Assembly: GCF_037782385.1 (NCBI RefSeq)
Contig: NZ_JBBEXD010000010.1
Coordinates: 1-64,000 of the forward strand
Direction of reading: 5' to 3'
DNA length: 64,000 nt
Source of the DNA: Ascidiimonas meishanensis
GTDB lineage: Bacteria; Bacteroidota; Bacteroidia; Flavobacteriales; Flavobacteriaceae
Shown: piece after piece, positions 1-9,555 of the stretch
How positions within the stretch are numbered: the first letter of the stretch is position 1
Layout of the letters: every line of letters starts with the position of its first letter
Notes under the pieces: model-generated
What the model was told of the DNA's origin: nothing
The model's input: only the letters and a program-made list of their open reading frames with translations
Database searches by the model: none
Translations under genes and position numbers: made by a program

Positions 1-399
1 TTTCAGTATTCTATAAGTAGGTCGCATAAGGTTATCTGTATAAGGTAAAGTTTCCAACAAATTTTTAGCTATACGTAGCTACGTCAAAAAAATTACCTTT
101 TTACTATTTAGGTTAAAAGTGTGAAACACTAAATTTTAGTATTCACACCATAAGGGCTTTTTAATATTCATAATTTGGTAACTACAAGATAGTGGAGAAA
201 GTGGTAATTATAAAAAAAGTGTTGTAAGTACAGGTAGTTTTGTTGTAAAATTCTAAGAATATGATTTTCGCCTACGCTAAAAACGAATTAAATCTGCTCT
301 TACAGACCATTTGATACCTAGCTTAAATACTGTAGATGTCTAAAATTCAAATTATTAAAACAACAAATTTGAAGGAAAAAGATGTGAAAATTAATGAAT
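1..399. other. Intergenic region at left edge, no gene seen
   Basis: No credible coding sequence was found. A perfect 12-bp palindrome (ACGTAGCTACGT) lies at 73-84 inside an AT-rich stretch. The short string TATCTGTATAAGG near position 36 recurs near 5278, which may be a small dispersed motif. The region is downstream of murQ, which ends at 400 on the minus strand, and no convincing terminator hairpin is visible. Confidence 0.5.
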
Positions 400-1215
400 T
401 TACTTATTTTTTGCTGTAATTGCTTCTTTAACAGAACCATGCTTTTTTAATAAAATCCCCGCTTCTTCCTTGGAGACTTCCAATTCTTCCATGATATAAC
501 GAATACCGCGATCTACCAACTTATTATTACTAAGTTGCATATTCACCATTTTGTTGCCCTTTACACGACCTATTTTAATCATGAGTGCGGTAGAAATCAT
601 ATTTAAGACCAACTTTTGAGAAGTCCCGCTTTTCATCCGGGTACTTCCTGTAACAAATTCCGGACCTACCATTACTTCTATAGGTATGTCTGTTGATTTT
701 GCCAATGGTGAACCGGGATTATTAGTGATACCTGCTGTAAGTATTCCATGTTCTCTGGCCGCTTTAACACCTCCTAATACGTATGGTGTAGTGCCTGAGG
801 CTGCAATACCTACCACCGTATCATTTTTGTTAATAGTATGCATTGACAAATCTTTCCAAGCCTGTAATGTATCATCTTCTGCAAATTCTACTGCTTTCCT
901 AATAGCACCATCCCCGCCAGCAATTAATCCTATAACGCGGTCATGTGGCAAGCCAAACGTAGGAGGAATTTCTGAAGCATCTAGTACCCCTAGCCTACCA
1001 CTGGTGCCTGCTCCAATATAAAATAATCGGCCGCCATTTTCAAAACGTTCTGCAAGCATATCTACCAATTTCGCTATTTGAGGAGTAACACTGCATACCG
1101 CGTCTGCTATCTTCTTATCTTCATTATTAATATTCAAAAGAATATCCATGGTTGCCATAGATTCTAATTCATTATACAAAGAAGCTTCTTCTGTGATTGT
1201 TCTATGCTTTTTCAT
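400..1215 (-). CDS. murQ: N-acetylmuramic acid 6-phosphate etherase
   Basis: MurQ cleaves the D-lactyl ether of MurNAc-6-phosphate to give GlcNAc-6-phosphate and D-lactate in the cytoplasm, the key step of peptidoglycan recycling. The 271-residue protein has the family's length. It carries the SIS-fold signature GAGTSGRLGVLDASE at about residues 69-83, which includes the catalytic glutamate region, and a GIAASGTTPYV phosphosugar-binding loop at about 136-146. The ATG at 1215 lies 4 nt after the stop of the upstream DeoR-type regulator, so the two are almost certainly co-transcribed. Divergent nagB and nearby ampG-like and anmK genes supply the steps before and after it. Family assignment is secure from the motifs. 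Confidence 0.95.
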   Translation of the reverse strand: MKKHRTITEEASLYNELESMATMDILLNINNEDKKIADAVCSVTPQIAKLVDMLAERFENGGRLFYIGAGTSGRLGVLDASEIPPTFGLPHDRVIGLIAGGDGAIRKAVEFAEDDTLQAWKDLSMHTINKNDTVVGIAASGTTPYVLGGVKAAREHGILTAGITNNPGSPLAKSTDIPIEVMVGPEFVTGSTRMKSGTSQKLVLNMISTALMIKIGRVKGNKMVNMQLSNNKLVDRGIRYIMEELEVSKEEAGILLKKHGSVKEAITAKNK

Positions 1216-1219
1216 AGGC

Positions 1220-1969
1220 TTACAGGAAATGAGTCGTGTCGTTTCTAAATGGTTTCAATTCTTCAGAGTCTGGATTCAGTTCGGTAATAAGTGTATCCAT
1301 CCTATCAAGATCACAGGTTTTATATCGTTGAGATGAGTTTAATTTATCTGAAATAGTTAAAAGCACCGTTTTTTTAGCGGCTTTAATCATGGCTCTTTTT
1401 AACTGTATTATTTCCCAATCAAACTCTGTGAGACCTCTTACTGGATCAAGATATCCTGTTCCAAGGAAACATATATCTGGTCTTATATCTGCTAGCATTG
1501 TTATGGCAGTACCTCCTATAGACACCTGTGCATCTTTTGAAAGTTCGCCTCCTATAAAAATTACCCGGGAATTAGGATGTGCTAATAATTGCATAGCAAC
1601 TGGAAGACTCGGAGTAAAAAAAGTTAACTTAAGCTTAGGAGGTAACATTCTTGCAATTTCAAGATTCGTTGTACCACCATCTATCAATACCACATGACCA
1701 TCTTTTAATAGATTTACTGCTTTTTGCGCGATAATGGTTTTTTTAGGATGCAGATAAATATCTTCCTCTTTGTAATTATAGATATTAAAACCTAAGGAAA
1801 CCGCTCCTCCATGTACTTTCTTAAGTTTCTTTTTACCGTGCAATTCTTTGACATCCCTTCGTACTGTATCTACAGAAACATTGAGGATTTCCGCAATATC
1901 GGGCAGCAAAACCCTGTTATGGATATGCACTTCATTTAAAATAACTTGATGTCTTTCTTCTTTTAACAT
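1220..1969 (-). CDS. DeoR-family transcriptional regulator of amino-sugar salvage
   Basis: The 249-residue protein has an N-terminal DeoR winged helix-turn-helix (residues about 3-58, with the family signature VSVDTVRRDVKEL at about 31-43) and a C-terminal DeoR sensor domain of isomerase-like fold (about 75-235, with DGGTTN and GGELS-type motifs). DeoR-family sensors usually bind phosphorylated sugars. Here the likely ligand is an amino-sugar phosphate, because murQ follows 4 nt downstream and nagB is divergent. It probably regulates both directions from the 156-bp intergenic region, which holds repeated TGCAAA motifs. The ligand and sites are inference. Confidence 0.9.
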   Translation of the reverse strand: MLKEERHQVILNEVHIHNRVLLPDIAEILNVSVDTVRRDVKELHGKKKLKKVHGGAVSLGFNIYNYKEEDIYLHPKKTIIAQKAVNLLKDGHVVLIDGGTTNLEIARMLPPKLKLTFFTPSLPVAMQLLAHPNSRVIFIGGELSKDAQVSIGGTAITMLADIRPDICFLGTGYLDPVRGLTEFDWEIIQLKRAMIKAAKKTVLLTISDKLNSSQRYKTCDLDRMDTLITELNPDSEELKPFRNDTTHFL

Positions 1970-1984
1970 ATAAAACAGTTAATA

Positions 1985-2058
1985 GTTGCAAATATAACAT
2001 AGCTAATCGCTATAAATAGAAAAAAACTGCAAAAAAAACTGCAAAAAATTGCAAACTA
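1985..2058. promoter_or_regulatory. Candidate DeoR operator: four TGCAAA motifs
   Basis: Between the divergent deoR-like gene and nagB, the hexamer TGCAAA occurs at 1987-1992, 2028-2033, 2040-2045 and 2050-2055. The last three are spaced 12 and 10 nt apart, roughly one helical turn. This is a plausible binding array for the adjacent regulator. No protein-DNA evidence exists here, and in AT-rich DNA some repetition is expected by chance. Confidence 0.4.
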
Positions 2059-2125
2059 GAATTTTTTACACGTACTTTGACACAGATTTAAGCTTAGTAA
2101 AGATAATTTTTTAAACATAAAGGGT

Positions 2126-4087
2126 ATGCAAAATAATCAAGAAACTACTGGAAAAAGTATGACGTTTGATCTGGAATCTAAAAAATTCGAGAAGATTGAA
2201 ACACTTGTATACGATAACTCTCAAACGGCCTCTTTTTATATTGCAAAGCAAATTGCAGATTGTATTAAGGAAAAAACGTTGCAAGGGGAATATGCCGTGT
2301 TAGGTTTGGCAACGGGATCTAGTCCTACTAAAGTTTATGATTATTTAGTCCAATTTCATAAAGAAGAAGGGCTTAGTTTTAAAAATGTTATATCCTTTAA
2401 TCTTGATGAGTACTATCCAATGAATCCAGAGGCCATGCAAAGTTACCGGCGCTTTATGGATGAGCACCTTTTTAATCACGTAGATATTGAAGAAAATAAT
2501 ATTATGGTGCCAGACGGTACTTTGGCACCTGATGAAGTAAAAGCATACTGTGAATCTTATGAAAAACGTATTGAGGAGCATGGAGGTATTGATATTCAAA
2601 TTCTTGGAATAGGCAGAACGGGGCATGTTGGATTTAATGAACCTGGTTCTTCTGTGAATAGTAAAACCCGTTTAATAAGACTTGACAAGATTACAAGACT
2701 AGACGCTGCCAGCGATTTTTTTGGAGAAGAAAATGTTCCTTTTCGTGCTATAACCATGGGGGTAGGAACCATTTTGGCTGCAAAGAAAATTTTTCTCATG
2801 GCATGGGGTGAAGGAAAAGCTTCCATCATCAGAGAAGCCGTAGAGGGAAAAATCAAAGAATCTATTCCAGCTACTTTCTTGCAAAATCATGCAGATTGTA
2901 CTTTTATTGTTGATACGGCTGCTGCTTCTAAGTTAACCAGAATTAATACGCCTTGGTTAGTCTCAGAATGTAGTTGGGATGATACACTGATAAAAAAAGC
3001 AGTGATTTGGTTATCTGAAAAACTAAGCAAAGCTATTCTTAAGATTACCAATGAAGACTATAACGAATATGGAATGGGTAATTTGGTTGCCGAAATAGGT
3101 TCTGCAGAAGAAATTAACTTAAAAGTATTTAATCAATTACAAAGAACCATTACAGGCTGGCCAGGTGGCAAACCTAATCACGATGATAGTAATAGACCAG
3201 AAAGAGCAAACCCTTTTCCAAAGACCTCTGTTATATTTAGTCCGCACCCAGATGATGATGTAATTTCAATGGGAGGAACCCTCTTGCGTTTGGTAGACCA
3301 ACAACACGATGTGCATGTAGCCTATCAAACCTCAGGAAATATTGCAGTTTTTGATGACGAGGTAATTAGATTTTTAGATTTTGCTAAAGAAATTGTAAGC
3401 TCAAATGAAGCAGAGACAGAAATGGATCAGCTAGCTAAAAAAGTGAGGGAGTTTATGAAGAAAAAGCATCCGGGAGATATAGACCAACCAGAAATTCAAA
3501 AGTTTAAAGGTCTTATTAGAAAAGGAGAAGCACTAGCTGCCTGCAGATATTGTGGCGTAGACGAAAAAAATGCCCACTTTTTAAACTTGCCTTTCTACGA
3601 AACTGGAGCCATCAAGAAAAAACCTGCAGGTGAAGAAGATATTCAAATTACGTACGACTTATTAAATAAAATAAAACCCAATCAAATTTTTGCTGCCGGT
3701 GACTTATCAGATCCCCATGGAACCCATAGGGTTTGTTTACAAGTGGTTTATGCTGCTATAGATAGATTGGTTAAAGATAAAGTTGATTGGATTAAAGATT
3801 GTTATGTATGGTTATACCGCGGAGCTTGGCAAGAATGGGATATCTCAGATATGGAAATGGCGGTTCCCATTGGGCCCAAAGATATGAATAGAAAGCGAAA
3901 TGCCATTTTTAAGCATCAGTCTCAAAAAGATAGCGCTATGTTCCCCGGAAGTGATGAAAGAGAGTTCTGGCAGCGGGCAGAAGATAGAAATAAAGATACC
4001 GCAGATAGATATAATAATTTAGGCCTTGCAGAATATGAAGCTATTGAAGGTTTTGTAAGGTATAAATTTGAAGAAAATAAGCTTTAA
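2126..4087 (+). CDS. nagB: Glucosamine-6-phosphate deaminase fused to a LmbE/PIG-L-type deacetylase domain
   Basis: The first ~300 residues are NagB, which converts glucosamine-6-phosphate to fructose-6-phosphate and ammonia. FNLDEY at 91-96 and GIGRTGHVGFNEPG at 161-174 are the active-site motifs. Residues ~365-653 form a LmbE/PIG-L-like domain with the zinc motif HPDDD at 374-378 and the distal zinc-binding stretch DPHGTHR at 529-535. LmbE-type enzymes remove N-acetyl groups from GlcNAc-containing substrates, so one polypeptide could deacetylate and then deaminate. Long NagB proteins of this kind are common in Bacteroidota; whether the second domain acts on GlcNAc-6-P here is inference. It is divergent from the DeoR regulator and is followed by a terminator. 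Confidence 0.93.
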   Translation: MQNNQETTGKSMTFDLESKKFEKIETLVYDNSQTASFYIAKQIADCIKEKTLQGEYAVLGLATGSSPTKVYDYLVQFHKEEGLSFKNVISFNLDEYYPMNPEAMQSYRRFMDEHLFNHVDIEENNIMVPDGTLAPDEVKAYCESYEKRIEEHGGIDIQILGIGRTGHVGFNEPGSSVNSKTRLIRLDKITRLDAASDFFGEENVPFRAITMGVGTILAAKKIFLMAWGEGKASIIREAVEGKIKESIPATFLQNHADCTFIVDTAAASKLTRINTPWLVSECSWDDTLIKKAVIWLSEKLSKAILKITNEDYNEYGMGNLVAEIGSAEEINLKVFNQLQRTITGWPGGKPNHDDSNRPERANPFPKTSVIFSPHPDDDVISMGGTLLRLVDQQHDVHVAYQTSGNIAVFDDEVIRFLDFAKEIVSSNEAETEMDQLAKKVREFMKKKHPGDIDQPEIQKFKGLIRKGEALAACRYCGVDEKNAHFLNLPFYETGAIKKKPAGEEDIQITYDLLNKIKPNQIFAAGDLSDPHGTHRVCLQVVYAAIDRLVKDKVDWIKDCYVWLYRGAWQEWDISDMEMAVPIGPKDMNRKRNAIFKHQSQKDSAMFPGSDEREFWQRAEDRNKDTADRYNNLGLAEYEAIEGFVRYKFEENKL

Positions 4088-4480
4088 TCTCACCAGAAAA
4101 AAGCGTTAAAAAAAGTGACATGCTACACTATAAAATTGGTGACAAACAATAATACCCCCTTTAACGTTCTTACATGTAAATTATTTAGTATTGGTTTGGT
4201 TTAGTCAAGAATTGCCTGCTTTGAGTTGATCCCTTAAAGTAGGCTTTTTTATGCTTCAAAATACGCACCAAAGTCTAGTTTTTAAATAGGAGCACTACAA
4301 AAAAAGCATTCTTTAAAGAATATTTATTCCCTAAATGTGATAAAAATACCTATTAGCAATAACGTATTTGAAATAAAAATACCTTTACCCGGCTTGCAGG
4401 ATAAAAGTCTTAAATCCCATTAGAAATTTTTCTATATTTTTGGGTACAACCAATATTTAATTAAATCCGCTCTTTTATCC
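4088..4480. other. Intergenic region after nagB
   Basis: Apart from the terminator hairpin at 4214-4250, this stretch shows no open reading frame with coding character and no obvious repeat. Confidence 0.5.
4214..4250 (+). terminator. Rho-independent terminator downstream of nagB
   Basis: The inverted arms GCCTGCTTTGAG and TTAAAGTAGGC, with one G-T pair and a small interior mismatch, surround a short loop and are followed by six T residues. The hairpin is 127 nt beyond the nagB stop codon. Confidence 0.75.
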
Positions 4481-5077
4481 ATGCAAAATTTACAGTTCCC
4501 AATTAAATTCACCTTTAAAATCAGTACGCTTTCTAACGACTTCACAGCAATAGATGCTCGTGGAAAAATGGTTGCTTACGTAAGACAAAAGATGTTCAAG
4601 TTTAAAGAAGATGTTCTCATTTATTCAGATACCTCTAAGTCTAAAATAAACTATAGAATTAAAGCAGACCGTTGGCTGGATTTTTCCGTAGCATTTAGTT
4701 TTTTTGATACAGATGGTACAGAATTCGGCAAAGTGGTTCGAAAAGGATGGCGCTCCATCTGGAAAGCAGAATATGAATTGATAGATGAATCTGCCAATAG
4801 CCAATATCTTATTAAAGAAGAAAACGCCTGGGTAAAAGTGCTGGATTCTATACTTGGTGGAATCCCCATCTTAGGAATATTCTCAGGGTATTTCTTTAAT
4901 CCCTCTTATGCGGTTACCAATAAAAAGGGAGAAATTATAGTGAGACTAAAAAAAGAGGCCTCCTTTTTTGGCAGAAAGTTTGAAGTCACCAAATTAAAAA
5001 ATATTGATAACGATGATGATGACAGAATAATGCTGGGGCTTATGATGATGATCTTATTGGAAAGAAGAAGAGGTTAA
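4481..5077 (+). CDS. LURP-one-related / tubby C-terminal-like protein
   Basis: The 198-residue protein alternates short beta strands in the manner of the LURP-one/tubby-like beta barrel (KISTLSNDFTAIDARGKMVAYVRQKMF followed by a DADG-like turn). A hydrophobic segment around residues 118-140 (LDSILGGIPILGIFSGYFF) would be the central helix of that fold. No signal peptide is seen. Function is unknown; relatives in bacteria are often annotated only by fold. It stands alone between the nagB terminator and the GHL10 gene, with about 300 nt on the downstream side, so an operon link to cell-wall recycling is not evident. Confidence 0.6.
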   Translation: MQNLQFPIKFTFKISTLSNDFTAIDARGKMVAYVRQKMFKFKEDVLIYSDTSKSKINYRIKADRWLDFSVAFSFFDTDGTEFGKVVRKGWRSIWKAEYELIDESANSQYLIKEENAWVKVLDSILGGIPILGIFSGYFFNPSYAVTNKKGEIIVRLKKEASFFGRKFEVTKLKNIDNDDDDRIMLGLMMMILLERRRG

Positions 5078-5383
5078 AATTGATTTGCCCTACAGATTCC
5101 AGAAACAATTGATATGCACCCTGAAATTAAAAGTAGACTCCATTTTTTCTTTGGTACATTTATACTTTTAAATCCCTATTTAATGTGAGTGCAATCTAAT
5201 TTCAGTTTTCTATTTTAATCTTAAACAGGGTCTTTGAATTATTAAATAAATTACATATAAGTTACTTTATTTAAGGATATCTGTATAAGGCATCACCTCA
5301 ATATTTTCTTTTAGAACTAACTAAAATATTATATTTCACAAGTACCATAAAGCGTGCATTTTTTATAAAAACTATCTCCACTC
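5078..5383. other. Intergenic region before the GHL10 gene
   Basis: This AT-rich stretch holds no gene and no clear hairpin. It contains the TATCTGTATAAGG string also seen at the left edge of the window and presumably the promoter of the downstream glycosidase-like gene. Confidence 0.4.
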
Positions 5384-6937
5384 ATGTTTAAAAAACTAAT
5401 TTTAATTAGTCTACTTTCTATTTTTATTTCTTGTGGGAGTGTACTTCCTGAAAATTTAAGGGCTCCTAAAACCGAATTTAGAGGGGTTTGGATTGCTACC
5501 GTAGTGAATATAGACTGGCCAGCTTCCGGTGCCGATGATCTCATTAAGAAGAAAACGGATTTCTTAAAACTGCTGGATTTCTATCAACAACTTCATTTCA
5601 ATGCGGCTATTATTCAAATTAGAACTGCTGGAGATGCCTTTTACCCTTCAGAATTTGCACCCTGGTCCCGATTTTTAACAGGCAAAGAAGGCGCTTCTTC
5701 ACCTGATTATGAGCATTTATTGCCTTGGATGATTGAGGAAACCCATAAACGCGGAATGGAGTTTCATGCCTGGCTCAACCCCTATCGTGCTACATTTGAC
5801 TTAAATACAAACATCCTAAGCGACACACATGATTTTAATACCCACCCAGAATGGATGGTGAAATACGGAAAAAAATATTATTACAATCCGGGCTTACCAG
5901 ACGTACAAAACCATCTTCTCAACATCATTAATGAAGTGGTTGAGAATTATGATATTGACGCAATTCATTTTGATGATTACTTCTATCCCTATACTATAAA
6001 AGGTGAAGTTTTTAATGATCTTGAAGCCTATCAGAATTATGCAGGTGAGGGTATGTCCATTGAAGAATGGCGACGTGACAATATAAATATACTTATTAAA
6101 AATACGCACGCCGCTATAAAAGCTCAGAAACCCTGGGTAACATTTGGTATAAGTCCATTTGGTGTTTGGCGTAATGCCTCAAAAGATCCTTTAGGGTCTG
6201 ATACCAGAGCAGGACAAACCACCTATGATGATCTTTATGCAGATGCTTTAAAATGGATAAAAAATGGTTGGATTGATTATATTGCTCCGCAGCTCTACTG
6301 GAGTCTGCATTACCCTCCCGCAAGCCATTCTAAACTTATAGACTGGTGGTCTAAAAATACAAAAGACACCCAATTGTATATTGGTAATGGTCCGTACAAA
6401 ATAAGAAACAATGCAGATAAAGCATGGAAAAAGAAAAAGGAATTGCCTAAACAATTAAGTCTTGCTAGAACCACGGCACAAGTAGATGGGAATATTTTTT
6501 TTAGTGCCAAATCGTTAACCGAAAAAAACAAGGATGTGGTGAAACATCTAAAAAGAAAATACTATAAATATCCTGCCCTCACCCCACCTAAAAAGAAAGA
6601 TCCTGTAGCATTTGATGCCCCCACCATAAAAAAGGCATCCTTAAAAAATGGACACTATAGAATTACCCTAACCCATACCACCAGTGAAACTCCGTACTTG
6701 ATTTTCTACGGATTCAAATCTAAGAGAGCCATCAATCTAAAAACGGGAAAGAACATCCTCACTAAAACATACCTGGATACTAAAAAGGAGCTTATTTTAG
6801 ATCAAAATTTACTAAAACATAAAAAGATTTTTGCCATTTCTTACCTCAATAAGTATGGTCAAGAAAGCAAGCCATTTTTATTTACTTTTAAGGAGCAGAA
6901 AGACGGTAGCCTTTCTATCTATAATTTGCCTTTATAG
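5384..6937 (+). CDS. GHL10-type glycoside hydrolase-like lipoprotein (DigH/YddW family)
   Basis: The 517-residue protein has a short lipoprotein-type leader ending near Cys17 (SIFISCGS). It is followed by a TIM-barrel-like GHL10 domain (about residues 29-340) with EFRGVWIATVVNIDWP, the strand-end motif AIHFDDYFYP and the aromatic cleft segment YIAPQLYWS. The C-terminal ~130 residues look like a beta-sandwich. E. coli DigH of this family cleaves denuded peptidoglycan glycan strands. Placement directly before an AmpG-like permease and anmK fits a role in releasing disaccharides for recycling. Substrate is inferred from family and context. It is probably periplasmic or anchored in the outer membrane. 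Confidence 0.85.
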   Translation: MFKKLILISLLSIFISCGSVLPENLRAPKTEFRGVWIATVVNIDWPASGADDLIKKKTDFLKLLDFYQQLHFNAAIIQIRTAGDAFYPSEFAPWSRFLTGKEGASSPDYEHLLPWMIEETHKRGMEFHAWLNPYRATFDLNTNILSDTHDFNTHPEWMVKYGKKYYYNPGLPDVQNHLLNIINEVVENYDIDAIHFDDYFYPYTIKGEVFNDLEAYQNYAGEGMSIEEWRRDNINILIKNTHAAIKAQKPWVTFGISPFGVWRNASKDPLGSDTRAGQTTYDDLYADALKWIKNGWIDYIAPQLYWSLHYPPASHSKLIDWWSKNTKDTQLYIGNGPYKIRNNADKAWKKKKELPKQLSLARTTAQVDGNIFFSAKSLTEKNKDVVKHLKRKYYKYPALTPPKKKDPVAFDAPTIKKASLKNGHYRITLTHTTSETPYLIFYGFKSKRAINLKTGKNILTKTYLDTKKELILDQNLLKHKKIFAISYLNKYGQESKPFLFTFKEQKDGSLSIYNLPL

Positions 6938-7020
6938 TAGTGAGGATGCTCTAGTATTCCTGGGTAAAATATAGGCACATCAAAAAGCAATCGTTACAAT
7001 TATATGATACAAAAACAAGT

Positions 7021-8286
7021 ATGAAGGAAACAAAAAAAAATAAAAATGCCTGGTTTTGGGTTCCTTCACTATATTTTACAGAAGGCTTGCCCTATGTAAT
7101 CATCATAACCGTTTCGGTAGTGATGTACAAAAAATTAGGATTAAGTAATGCAGACATTGGTTTGTATACCAGTTGGTTCTACCTCCCTTGGGTCATTAAA
7201 CCACTTTGGAGCCCATTAGTAGACATTAAATCTACCAAACGCAGATGGTTTTTAGCCATGCAACTTTTAATCACCTTCGCTTTCTTGGCTATTGGTTTTG
7301 TGCTCCCTACAAACTCCTTTCTCATTTTAAGCCTTGCTTTCTTTTGGATGGCTGCTTTTGCTTCTGCTACCCATGATATTGCTGCAGATGGATATTACCT
7401 CATGGGGTTAACTCAAGACAAACAATCCTTCTTTATAGGAGTACGCAGTACATTTTACAGATTAGCCATGATTACAGGGCAAGGACTCATTGTAGTTTTT
7501 GCAGGTTTCATGGAAGAACACTATTCAAACCCTCAAAATGCATGGTCTGTTACCATGATGGTTACTGCGGGGCTTATGCTTCTGGTTACCTGTATTAATA
7601 TGCTTACTACTTCTGAAGTAGATGAAGATGTTGCCCTTGAAGAGAAACCTAGTTTTATAGAAGTATTCACCAGCTTTTTTCAAAAAAAACAAATCTGGAT
7701 GAGTATTGCTTTTATCTTTACGTACCGCCTGGGAGAATCGCAATTAGTAAAAATGGCAGCCCCCTTTTTATTAGATACCCCACAAGAAGGCGGAATAGGG
7801 CTTTCCACCTCAGAACATGGCCTCATTTACGGCACTTTTGGGGTTATTGCCTTGTTACTTGGTGGGATTTTGGGAGGGATTCTTATTTCTAAAGACGGAT
7901 TGGGAAAATGGATGTTACCTATGATTCTGGCACTTAACATTCCCAATGCTTTTTACGCTGTTTTGGCGTTTACACAGCCAGACTCCGTTATTTTAGCGGC
8001 GGCAGTGGTGATTTTAGAACAATTTGGGTATGGCTTTGGATTTACGGCCTTTATGATGTATTTAATTTATGTAGCGGAAGGCATTTCTAAAACCGCCCAC
8101 TACTCCATTGCTACTGGTTTAATGGCTTTAGGAATGATGCTCCCCGGAATGATTAGTGGTTACATACAGGAATATTTAGGATATCCGTTCTTTTTTGTTT
8201 GGGTATTGCTGGCAGCAATTCCAGCAATCATACTAATAAAAAAAGTAGATTTCCCCTATGAATACGGTAAAAAAGCAACTGGCTAA
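7021..8286 (+). CDS. ampG: AmpG-like MFS permease (muropeptide or anhydro-sugar import)
   Basis: The 421-residue protein has about 12 hydrophobic helices and the AmpG-type N-terminus (SLYFTEGLPYVIIITVSVVMYKKLG, then FYLPWVIKPLWSPLVD between helices 2 and 3). AmpG permeases carry GlcNAc-anhydroMurNAc or related anhydro-muropeptides across the inner membrane. It sits 83 nt after the GHL10 lipoprotein and 133 nt before anmK, whose product phosphorylates anhydroMurNAc, which supports that substrate class. The symbol rests on family resemblance; Bacteroidota AmpG paralogues may transport free sugars rather than muropeptides. Confidence 0.85.
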   Translation: MKETKKNKNAWFWVPSLYFTEGLPYVIIITVSVVMYKKLGLSNADIGLYTSWFYLPWVIKPLWSPLVDIKSTKRRWFLAMQLLITFAFLAIGFVLPTNSFLILSLAFFWMAAFASATHDIAADGYYLMGLTQDKQSFFIGVRSTFYRLAMITGQGLIVVFAGFMEEHYSNPQNAWSVTMMVTAGLMLLVTCINMLTTSEVDEDVALEEKPSFIEVFTSFFQKKQIWMSIAFIFTYRLGESQLVKMAAPFLLDTPQEGGIGLSTSEHGLIYGTFGVIALLLGGILGGILISKDGLGKWMLPMILALNIPNAFYAVLAFTQPDSVILAAAVVILEQFGYGFGFTAFMMYLIYVAEGISKTAHYSIATGLMALGMMLPGMISGYIQEYLGYPFFFVWVLLAAIPAIILIKKVDFPYEYGKKATG

Positions 8287-8419
8287 AAACAGGCCTTGCC
8301 TTGCCCATATTTTGAAGGTTGAATGCTATAGTAAAGAAATAGCGCTAAAAAACAGTTAAAATAACTCATATTAAACAGCAACCAATTGCTGGTATTTTTA
8401 TGTTAAACGAAGCTTACAA

Positions 8420-9496
8420 ATGAGTACATATTACGTAATAGGATTAATGTCTGGCACCTCCTTAGATGGATTGGATATGGTGTATACACATATCTATAAG
8501 AAAGATAATCATTGGGACTTTCAAATAGTAAATACTAGGAGTGTTGCTTACGATCCCGCTTTTGCCGCCCAACTTAAAAATGCGGTACACCTAAGTGCAG
8601 AAAAATTACTTATGCTTCATAACAGCTATGGGAGTTGGTTAGGCAAACAGGTGGCTCAGTTTATAAAAGAAGAAAAATTAGAGCCTACGCTTATTTCATC
8701 GCATGGGCATACCGTTTTTCATCAACCAGAAAAAGGATTCACCTATCAAATAGGTTCCGGTCAACATTTAGCAAATAGCTGTGGTGTGAAGGTGGTCTGT
8801 GATTTTAGAAGTAATGATCTTACCTTGGGCGGACAAGGCGCGCCTTTTGTACCTATTGGAGACCGTATCTTTTTTAGCAACTATGATTTCTGTTTGAATG
8901 TAGGAGGCATTAGCAATTTCTCTTTTGAAAAAAATGGAGAACGACTTGCGTATGACATTTCACCCGCAAACATGCTCCTAAATTATATCGTAAATAAAAT
9001 TAATCTTCCCTATGATGCTGATGGAAGTATCGGCAGAAGTGGTGCTTTAAACCCTTCTTTATTAAAAAAACTAAATGCCCTCCCCTACTACCAGGCTCCT
9101 TTTCCAAAGTCTTTGGGGTATGAATGGTTTCTAAAAGAAGTAGTTCCCATTATTGAAGAAACGCAAGACACCATAGAAAATGTATTGCATACCTGCGTGC
9201 ATCATATTACAGCGCAGATTGCTGCCAATGCAAAAATGGTTTTTTCCAGTGCAGACACGCAGATGTTAGTCACCGGTGGTGGCGCAAAAAATGGCTTTTT
9301 TATGGAGGTATTGCAGGAAAAACTCAAAAACCACAGTAAAATAGTAGTCCCGGAAACGGTACTTATAGACTTTAAAGAAGCGTTGGTATTTGCCCTAATG
9401 GGCGTGTTAAGACTAGAAAAAGAAACAAATGTACTGCGCTCTGTTACAGGCGCTTCCAGAAACTCTTCTTCCGGTGTTCTGTATGAGCCTATATAG
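8420..9496 (+). CDS. anmK: Anhydro-N-acetylmuramic acid kinase
   Basis: AnmK hydrolyses the 1,6-anhydro bond of anhydroMurNAc and phosphorylates it to MurNAc-6-phosphate, the substrate of MurQ at the left of this window. The 358-residue product carries the N-terminal ATP-binding signature GLMSGTSLDGLD (residues 8-19), the SHGHTVFHQP substrate loop at about 94-103, and the C-terminal GGGAKNGFFMEVL motif at about 288-300. Length and motifs match the family. It is the last gene of the rightward salvage set; the following udk gene starts 60 nt later and is unrelated in function. Confidence 0.96.
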   Translation: MSTYYVIGLMSGTSLDGLDMVYTHIYKKDNHWDFQIVNTRSVAYDPAFAAQLKNAVHLSAEKLLMLHNSYGSWLGKQVAQFIKEEKLEPTLISSHGHTVFHQPEKGFTYQIGSGQHLANSCGVKVVCDFRSNDLTLGGQGAPFVPIGDRIFFSNYDFCLNVGGISNFSFEKNGERLAYDISPANMLLNYIVNKINLPYDADGSIGRSGALNPSLLKKLNALPYYQAPFPKSLGYEWFLKEVVPIIEETQDTIENVLHTCVHHITAQIAANAKMVFSSADTQMLVTGGGAKNGFFMEVLQEKLKNHSKIVVPETVLIDFKEALVFALMGVLRLEKETNVLRSVTGASRNSSSGVLYEPI

Positions 9497-9555
9497 ATGA
9501 TTAAAGTCATAAAGAGTTTCAATTGCAATCCTTAAATTTGCTAAAATTAATTTAG

